Source: Rhodospirillales bacterium (GTDB lineage: Bacteria; Pseudomonadota; Alphaproteobacteria; Rhodospirillales; JAOUPW01). Taken from it: a DNA stretch of 5,688 bases. Shown one piece after another: positions 5,015 to 5,688 of this stretch. The notes below the pieces were generated by a model that made no database searches, was not told the origin of the DNA, and saw nothing but the letters and a program-made list of their open reading frames with translations. Each line of letters starts with the position of its first letter. The first letter of the stretch is position 1. Location: assembly GCA_029879665.1 (NCBI GenBank), contig JAOUPW010000157.1, positions 1 through 5,688 of the forward strand, given 5' to 3'. The position numbers and the translations under genes were made by a program.

Positions 5015-5688
5015 ATGAGCCAGGACTACAAATCCACCGTCTTCCTGCCCAAGACCGATTTTCCCATGAAGGCCGGCTTGCCCCAACGCGAACCCGAGAC
5101 CTTGGCGCGTTGGCAAAAGATGGACATGTACAAACTTCAGCGCGCCGCCGCGCGGGGCCGGGACAAATTCATTCTCCATGACGGCCCGCCCTACGCCAAC
5201 GGCCATCTGCACATCGGCCATGCCTTGAACAAGATTCTCAAGGACGTAATTACCCGGTCGCAGCAAATGCTGGGCAAGGATTCAAACTACGTCCCGGGCT
5301 GGGACTGTCACGGCCTGCCGATCGAATGGAAGATCGAGGAAAAATACCGCAAGAAGGGCAAGGACAAAGATGAAGTCCCGATCGTCCAGTTCCGACAGGA
5401 GTGCCGCGAGTTTGCCGAACACTGGATCGATATCCAGCGGAACGAATTCAAGCGCCTCGGCCTGATCGGCGATTGGGACAATCCCTACACCACCATGTCC
5501 TATGCGGCGGAAGCCCAGATCGTGCGCGAGTTGGGAGTCTTCCTGATGAACGGCTCCTTATATAAAGGCGCCAAGCCGGTAATGTGGTCGGTGGTGGAAA
5601 AAACGGCGCTGGCCGAGGCGGAAATCGAATACCACGACCATACTTCCAACACGATTTTCGTCCGCTTCCCCGTTGTTAAGACGTCCCA
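5015..5688 (+). CDS. ileS: isoleucyl-tRNA synthetase, 5' part
   Basis: The frame is open from ATG 5015 to the right edge: 224 complete codons plus two bases, about a quarter of the usual 930-residue enzyme. It charges tRNA-Ile with isoleucine in the cytosol. Visible class I features are the N-terminal [18 protein letters not shown] (10-27), [15 protein letters not shown] (56-70) with the HIGH signature at 66-69, [15 protein letters not shown] (94-108) in the Rossmann fold, and [19 protein letters not shown] (191-209) at the entry to the CP1 editing domain. The DGPPYANG form indicates the normal bacterial IleS rather than the eukaryote-like, mupirocin-resistant type. The KMSKS loop and zinc-binding C-terminus lie outside the window. 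The start is supported by homology ([17 protein letters not shown]) and by a modest purine site, GAAGAGA (5001-5007), 7 nt upstream in an AT-rich stretch that should leave the start accessible. The 275-nt gap before it holds a promoter and leader structures that may control it. Confidence 0.96.
   Translation, partial: MSQDYKSTVFLPKTDFPMKAGLPQREPETLARWQKMDMYKLQRAAARGRDKFILHDGPPYANGHLHIGHALNKILKDVITRSQQMLGKDSNYVPGWDCHGLPIEWKIEEKYRKKGKDKDEVPIVQFRQECREFAEHWIDIQRNEFKRLGLIGDWDNPYTTMSYAAEAQIVRELGVFLMNGSLYKGAKPVMWSVVEKTALAEAEIEYHDHTSNTIFVRFPVVKTS

Overview
The window reads as ordinary chromosomal DNA of an alphaproteobacterium, most likely of the Rhodospirillales or a close relative. The support is high GC with matching third-position bias, an IleS of alphaproteobacterial style, the order MaoC hydratase - ribF - ileS, and promoters with CTTG-type -35 boxes. 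All recognised genes lie on the + strand. I see no mobile element, CRISPR array, tRNA or rRNA.

Left block (1-3134), probably one transcript. It starts with the 3' part of an endonuclease/exonuclease/phosphatase (EEP) fold protein, open to the left edge. An ATGA overlap leads into a small predicted lipoprotein (765-1088). Next is an unrecognised 94-residue protein (GTG at 1102) whose end overlaps the following gene by 43 nt. Last is a complete 596-residue three-domain Xaa-Pro aminopeptidase (M24B) with all metal ligands present. The overlaps and short gaps suggest co-transcription, though the four products share no obvious pathway.

Middle block (3135-4739). A 145-nt gap carries an inverted repeat and a good sigma70-type promoter (TTGCAG-17-TATATT). 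It precedes a MaoC-type (R)-enoyl-CoA hydratase of 149 residues, then ribF, the bifunctional riboflavin kinase/FAD synthetase that makes FMN and FAD.

Right block (4740-5688). A 275-nt gap precedes ileS, which runs off the right edge. This gap is the most structured non-coding stretch. It holds a 12-bp tandem repeat, an 8-bp inverted repeat straddling a candidate promoter (TTGCCA-18-TATAGT), a possible 27-codon reading frame starting about where transcription would begin, and a strong GC-rich stem-loop directly after that frame's stop codon. Together they resemble a regulated leader for ileS. This is an inference from sequence alone and the best lead in the window; the genes themselves look like housekeeping functions.
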